From Ruminococcaceae bacterium UBA6855 (lineage in GTDB: Bacteria > Bacillota > Clostridia > Oscillospirales > Acutalibacteraceae): 8,516 nucleotides of DNA. Both the position numbers and the translations under genes were made by a program. Location: the NCBI GenBank assembly GCA_002451755.1, contig DKDF01000048.1, positions 15,258 through 23,773 on the forward strand, in the 5' to 3' direction. This document shows, in pieces, positions 5,423 through 8,516 of this stretch. How positions within the stretch are numbered: the stretch's first letter is position 1; each line of letters opens with the position of its first letter. Under the pieces are notes generated by a model. The model made no database searches and was not told the origin of the DNA. It saw nothing but the letters and a program-made list of their open reading frames with translations.

Positions 5423-7486
5423 ATGGATTCAAAGAGACTTGCGATAAGGCGCATCGCCCTGCCCTGCATACTGCTCGCGTTCATACTTGTCTTTGTCGGC
5501 GTGCTCGTCAAGGTTCAGCTCGTTGACGGCGAGGAATATGCGAGCGCCGTCAACACCGCGAAGCAGACTACCGTCACCATTCATGCGGCGCGCGGCGAGA
5601 TAGTCGACCGCAACGGCAAGCCCATAGTCGAGAACCGCCAGGGCTACTCCATAGTTTTCAACTATTCATATTTCCCCTCGAAGAAAGAGAACGCCGAGAG
5701 GAATTCTATAATCATCTCGCTCATCAGGCTTTTTGAAGCGAACAACACCGAGTGGGAGAACGACCTGCCGATAGTCATTGACGCTTCGGGCGGGCTCGTC
5801 TATAAAGCCGACAGCGAAAAAGAAATCGAGGTCATGAAAGGCAAGGACTATCTGAATCTCAACTCCTACGCCACGGCGCAGAACTGCTACGACGCGATGG
5901 TCGAGATGTTTGAGATAGACCCGAGCTATTCGCTCAAAGACGGACTGAAAATTGCGGCGGTTCGCTATCAGATGCTCCTCAACGGCTTCGGAGTCAGCAA
6001 TTCTTATACTTTTGCAGAGGATGTCAGCGATGTGCTCGTCGCAAAAGTTAAAGAGAACAGCGCGACTTTCAAGGGCGTTGACGTTGAGGTAGTGCCCTAC
6101 AGACACATTGTTGACGGCACCCTCGCCGCGCATATTATAGGCACCGTCGGCAAGATAAACGCCGAGGAATATGCCGAGCTCAAAGAAAAGGGCTACGGCA
6201 TGAACGACATGGTCGGCAAAAGCGGAATCGAATACTCGATGGAAGAGTATCTTCGCGGCACGGACGGCGAAAAGGTCGTGACGGTTGACGCGGACGGCAA
6301 TGTCTCCGAGACCGTGACGAAAGAGCCGGTTCAGGGCGCTACGGTCGTGCTCACTATAGACGCTGACATGCAGAAGCTCGCGCAGGACACATTCGCGAAG
6401 TGGACAGAGAACTATGCCAAATCGTCGAAGAACAAATACGGAGTTCCCGCCGCGGGCGCGCTCGTTGTCAACGACCCGAATACGGGCGAAATTCTGACTA
6501 TTCTCAGCTATCCGACCTATGATCTGAACACCTACAGCGAGAAATACTCCGAACTGAGCAAGGACGAGCGCACTCCGCTCTGGAACAGGGCGCTGCGCAG
6601 CACCTACGCCATCGGTTCTACATCAAAGCCCTCTGTCGCCATAGCGGCTATTGAAGAGGGGCTCACGAACCGCGACAGGGTCATCCGCTGCACGAGGGAG
6701 TTCAAATACCTCGACCACACATTCTACTGCAACATCAACCACAAAGACCGAAACCTGACGCTCAGAACCGCGCTCCAGGATTCGTGCAACATATATTTCT
6801 ACACCTGCGGCGAGGAGCTCGGAGTCAGCAGGCTCAATGAATACCGCTCCATGCTCGGGCTCGGCGTCAAGACAGGCGTTGAGCTGACCGAGGCGGAGGG
6901 CATTGAGGACAGCCCCGAGTACCGTGAAAGCATCGGTCAGACATGGCTGCCCGGCTATTTGATTCTTTCGTCCATCGGCGAAGGCGGTACGCGCTTCACG
7001 CCCATTCAGCTTGCAAACTATGTCGCCACGATAGCAAACGGCGGCACGAGATACGAACAGCATCTCATCAAATCGGTCAAGAGCGCCGACTATTCCGAGA
7101 CGCTCGTTGAAAAGACTCCAAAGGTCGCGCTCGAGACAGGCATATCGAAATACGCCATCGACTGCGTAACGGAGGGTATGGAATACGTTGTCAACAACAA
7201 CAGCATAATAAAAGCGGCTCTCAAGGGACTCGATGTCCAGACCGCCGCAAAGACCGGTACCTCCGAAGAGAACAGGACGATAAACGGCGTCAGCCAGGTT
7301 ATCAACAACGGTCTTTATATAACCTTCGCGCCGAGCAAAAACGCCGAGATATCCATGGCGTTCATCTGCGAGGGCGTCTACGGCTCGTCTTCACTCGCGC
7401 AGATCGCAAAGCCGATATACGAATACTACTTCAACAGCTCGCAGACGGCAGCCGCGCCGCAGGGCGAAAATACTCTTCTGGGGTGA
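5423..7486 (+). CDS. mrdA: Class B penicillin-binding protein, PBP2 (elongasome transpeptidase)
   Basis: Peptidoglycan D,D-transpeptidase that cross-links new side-wall material, anchored in the membrane and acting outside it, normally with the RodA glycosyltransferase. At 687 aa it has one membrane helix near residues 11-34 and the dimerisation/pedestal region beginning RGEIVDRNGKPI (57-68). The transpeptidase domain begins near residue 345. All three active-site motifs are present: STSK (nucleophile S399, K402), SCN (454-456) and KTGT (610-613). The sequence around the serine reads YAIGSTSKPS rather than the common PPGSTFKP, a mild deviation that keeps the catalytic residues. AAAGGAGA at 5408-5415 lies 7 bases before the ATG, and mreD ends 18 bases upstream. 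No rodA is in the window. A divisome PBP (FtsI type) is less likely given the mreBCD context and the absence of visible PASTA domains at the C-terminus. Confidence 0.93.
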   Translation: MDSKRLAIRRIALPCILLAFILVFVGVLVKVQLVDGEEYASAVNTAKQTTVTIHAARGEIVDRNGKPIVENRQGYSIVFNYSYFPSKKENAERNSIIISLIRLFEANNTEWENDLPIVIDASGGLVYKADSEKEIEVMKGKDYLNLNSYATAQNCYDAMVEMFEIDPSYSLKDGLKIAAVRYQMLLNGFGVSNSYTFAEDVSDVLVAKVKENSATFKGVDVEVVPYRHIVDGTLAAHIIGTVGKINAEEYAELKEKGYGMNDMVGKSGIEYSMEEYLRGTDGEKVVTVDADGNVSETVTKEPVQGATVVLTIDADMQKLAQDTFAKWTENYAKSSKNKYGVPAAGALVVNDPNTGEILTILSYPTYDLNTYSEKYSELSKDERTPLWNRALRSTYAIGSTSKPSVAIAAIEEGLTNRDRVIRCTREFKYLDHTFYCNINHKDRNLTLRTALQDSCNIYFYTCGEELGVSRLNEYRSMLGLGVKTGVELTEAEGIEDSPEYRESIGQTWLPGYLILSSIGEGGTRFTPIQLANYVATIANGGTRYEQHLIKSVKSADYSETLVEKTPKVALETGISKYAIDCVTEGMEYVVNNNSIIKAALKGLDVQTAAKTGTSEENRTINGVSQVINNGLYITFAPSKNAEISMAFICEGVYGSSSLAQIAKPIYEYYFNSSQTAAAPQGENTLLG

Positions 7487-7495
7487 TTAGATTAA

Positions 7496-8218
7496 ATGGC
7501 TGAAAAAATAGTTATCGCCTCCGGCAAGGGCGGCGTCGGCAAATCTTCGCTGACCGCCGGACTTGCGCGCGCGCTGAGCGGCGCCGGAAAGCGTGTGCTC
7601 ATGCTCGACATGGACATTGGGCTTCGCAGCCTCGATCTGATTTTCGGCACCCAGAAAGACGTGCTCTTCGACTGGGGCAATGTTATCGACGGCGGATGCG
7701 AGCCGAATCAGGCGGCGCTCGCCGCAGGCGGTCCGATGCTGATGACAGCGCCGATGCGTATGTCCGACTCGTTCACCAAAGAGAGCATGAAAGAGCTTGC
7801 GGACAAGCTCAGTAAAAACTACGACTATATATTTTTTGACGCTCCGGCGGGACTCTCCGACGGATTCGAGCTCGCCTGCGCCGCAGCGGACAGAGGCATT
7901 GTCGTCTCCACCGCCGACGCGGTATGCGTGCGAAGCGTCAATATAACAGCGGGCGCGATGCGAAAATCGGGGCTTTCCGATATAAGGCTCGTCATCAACC
8001 GCTTTGACGAAAAGGCGGTCTGCAAAAAGAAGCTGCTCAACATCGACGATGTCATTGACGCGGTATGCGTTCAACTAATCGGTATCGTCCCCGAGGATGC
8101 GGCGGTGTCGCACTGCGCAGTGCGCGGCGAACCGCTCCCGGCATCGAGCGCTGCGGCGAAGGCATTTTCGCGCATAGCCAAAAGAATCGACGGCGGCGAA
8201 GCACCGCTGTTGGGGTGA
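7496..8218 (+). CDS. minD: MinD-like ParA-family ATPase, short C-terminus
   Basis: A 240-aa ATPase of the MinD/ParA class. The deviant Walker A motif KGGVGKSS spans residues 11-18 (signature K11, catalytic-site K16). MLDMDIGLRSLDLIFG (about 36-51) is the MinD-type switch I region, DAPAG (115-119) the Walker B/switch II element, and VINRFD the later nucleotide-contact region. MinD normally dimerises with ATP on the membrane and recruits MinC to block FtsZ assembly away from mid-cell. Typical MinD is about 265-270 aa and ends in an amphipathic membrane-targeting helix. This one stops at RIAKRIDGGEAPLLG, just before that helix should begin, and no MinC or MinE gene is present. The ATG lies nine bases after the PBP2 stop with GGGGTGAT (7480-7487) as ribosome binding site, so it is probably translated with PBP2. 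Family membership is secure; a conventional Min role is not. Confidence 0.88.
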   Translation: MAEKIVIASGKGGVGKSSLTAGLARALSGAGKRVLMLDMDIGLRSLDLIFGTQKDVLFDWGNVIDGGCEPNQAALAAGGPMLMTAPMRMSDSFTKESMKELADKLSKNYDYIFFDAPAGLSDGFELACAAADRGIVVSTADAVCVRSVNITAGAMRKSGLSDIRLVINRFDEKAVCKKKLLNIDDVIDAVCVQLIGIVPEDAAVSHCAVRGEPLPASSAAAKAFSRIAKRIDGGEAPLLG

Positions 8219-8244
8219 AATTGATGTGCCTGCGGCATCTGTGA
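8212..8244 (+). other. Vestigial ribosome binding site and 6-codon frame after minD
   Basis: GGGGTGA (8212-8218, containing the minD stop) is followed five bases later by ATG 8224. The frame reads MCLRHL and stops at 8242-8244. The arrangement closely copies the PBP2-minD junction, where GGGGTGA precedes the minD ATG. It may be the remains of a further cistron lost to rearrangement, or chance. I do not call it a gene. Confidence 0.3.
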
Positions 8245-8247
8245 CAT

Positions 8248-8303
8248 TGCAAATTACTATCAACCGGTTGTAGGTGCGGATATCGCCGCCCGCGAAATTT
8301 GCA
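8248..8303. repeat. Palindromic module 1 with TGCAAATT/AATTTGCA ends
   Basis: Arms TGCAAATT (8248-8255) and AATTTGCA (8296-8303) are perfect inverted repeats enclosing 40 bases. Inside are the 10-bp palindrome CAACCGGTTG (8261-8270), a GTAGG motif (8270-8274), and GCGG/CCGC arms (8276-8279 and 8286-8289). The size and nested symmetry suggest a small interspersed repeat element. Confidence 0.5.
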
Positions 8304-8330
8304 CAATTTTAATCAATGCGGTTTGTAGGG
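8259..8330 (+). repeat. Two direct copies of an ATCAA..CGGTT.GTAGG motif
   Basis: The motif at 8259-8274 (ATCAACCGGTTGTAGG) recurs at 8312-8329 as ATCAATGCGGTTTGTAGG, identical apart from two inserted bases and one substitution. A third, shorter match CCGACCGTAGGG ends at 8397. Each copy is followed by a GC-rich segment able to fold. Confidence 0.45.
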
Positions 8331-8352
8331 TGTGACGACCTCGACGCACCGC

Positions 8353-8368
8353 TGCCGCGACAGCGGCA
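8353..8368. repeat. Hairpin TGCCGC/GCGGCA
   Basis: TGCCGC (8353-8358), loop GACA, GCGGCA (8363-8368). It is a perfect 6-bp stem following the second GTAGG motif. No T run follows, so it is not a terminator. Confidence 0.5.
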
Positions 8369-8392
8369 TGAAATCTTTGATTATACCGACCG

Positions 8393-8420
8393 TAGGGACA
8401 GCCCTTGCGGCTGTCCGCTA
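8393..8420. repeat. Hairpin GGACAGCC/GGCTGTCC
   Basis: GGACAGCC (8396-8403), loop CTTGC, GGCTGTCC (8409-8416). It can be extended by TAG (8393-8395) pairing with CTA (8418-8420) past a bulged G8417. It is the strongest stem in the downstream island. Confidence 0.6.
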
Positions 8421-8446
8421 TCGGCGCAGCCGATACAACAATTTTT
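8419..8446 (+). terminator. Possible terminator of the mre-minD transcript
   Basis: TATCGGC (8419-8425), loop GCA, GCCGATA (8429-8435) is a perfect 7-bp stem, with five Ts at 8442-8446. The six bases between stem and T run are too many for an ideal intrinsic terminator, but no better one lies after minD in the window. It shares bases 8419-8420 with the extended form of the preceding hairpin. Confidence 0.35.
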
Positions 8447-8516
8447 ATTTGTTTATAATTGGCTCACTACATTCGCGTCCTACTATAATCAAAGGATATA
8501 TACATTCCGCGTTTCG

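Larger units (their letters stand above)
8375..8494. mobile_element. Possible MITE-like unit bounded by an 11-bp inverted repeat
   Basis: CTTTGATTATA (8375-8385) and its exact reverse complement TATAATCAAAG (8484-8494) bound a 120-base unit with no coding potential. The unit holds the third GTAGGG motif and two strong hairpins. Short terminal inverted repeats around a palindrome-rich, non-coding core are the form of a miniature transposable element. No target-site duplication is evident at the two outer edges, and no transposase is present, so this remains a suggestion. Confidence 0.3.

Noticed and set aside
8248..8436. CRISPR array
   Set aside because: The repeated motifs are short, unequal and not separated by constant-length spacers, and there are no cas genes.

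Overview
The window looks like chromosome of a fairly GC-rich Clostridia-type Bacillota (my guess is an Oscillospiraceae/Ruminococcaceae-like gut lineage). The grounds are strong AAAGGAG-type ribosome binding sites, sigma-A-like promoters, a Gram-positive lipoprotein, and the order mreB-mreC-mreD-PBP2-minD, an arrangement known from Clostridia. Genus-level placement is inference. Apart from the first 65 bases, every gene reads on the + strand.

Layout: (1) 1-65, the 5' part of tRNA-Arg(ACG) on the minus strand, running off the left edge, with its promoter at 82-110. (2) 66-398, a divergent intergenic region with a GC-rich, T-tract and hairpin-containing stretch, then a good promoter with a 13-bp palindrome over its -35 box. 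(3) 399-2000, an FGGY-family sugar kinase resembling xylulokinase. (4) 2132-2800, a secreted lipoprotein with its own extended -10 promoter. (5) 2842-8218, the cell-shape cluster: mreB, mreC, mreD, a class B PBP (PBP2) and a MinD-like ATPase, closely spaced except for a 168-base gap holding a 14-bp hairpin between mreB and mreC. (6) 8219-8516, gene-free DNA dense in short palindromes and 'GTAGG' modules, including a 120-bp unit bounded by an 11-bp inverted repeat.

How they fit together: MreB polymerises under the membrane, MreC and MreD form the transmembrane bridge, and PBP2 carries out transpeptidation during side-wall elongation. The MinD-like protein would normally position the division septum, but no MinC or MinE is present here. 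The protein also ends where the membrane-targeting helix of typical MinD would begin. The lipoprotein directly precedes mreB without an obvious terminator, so it may share transcription with the mre genes.

I see no clearly new multi-gene system. The points most worth following are the shortened MinD with a vestigial downstream start, the repeat island after it, the mreB-mreC hairpin, and the 19-residue internal repeat in the lipoprotein.
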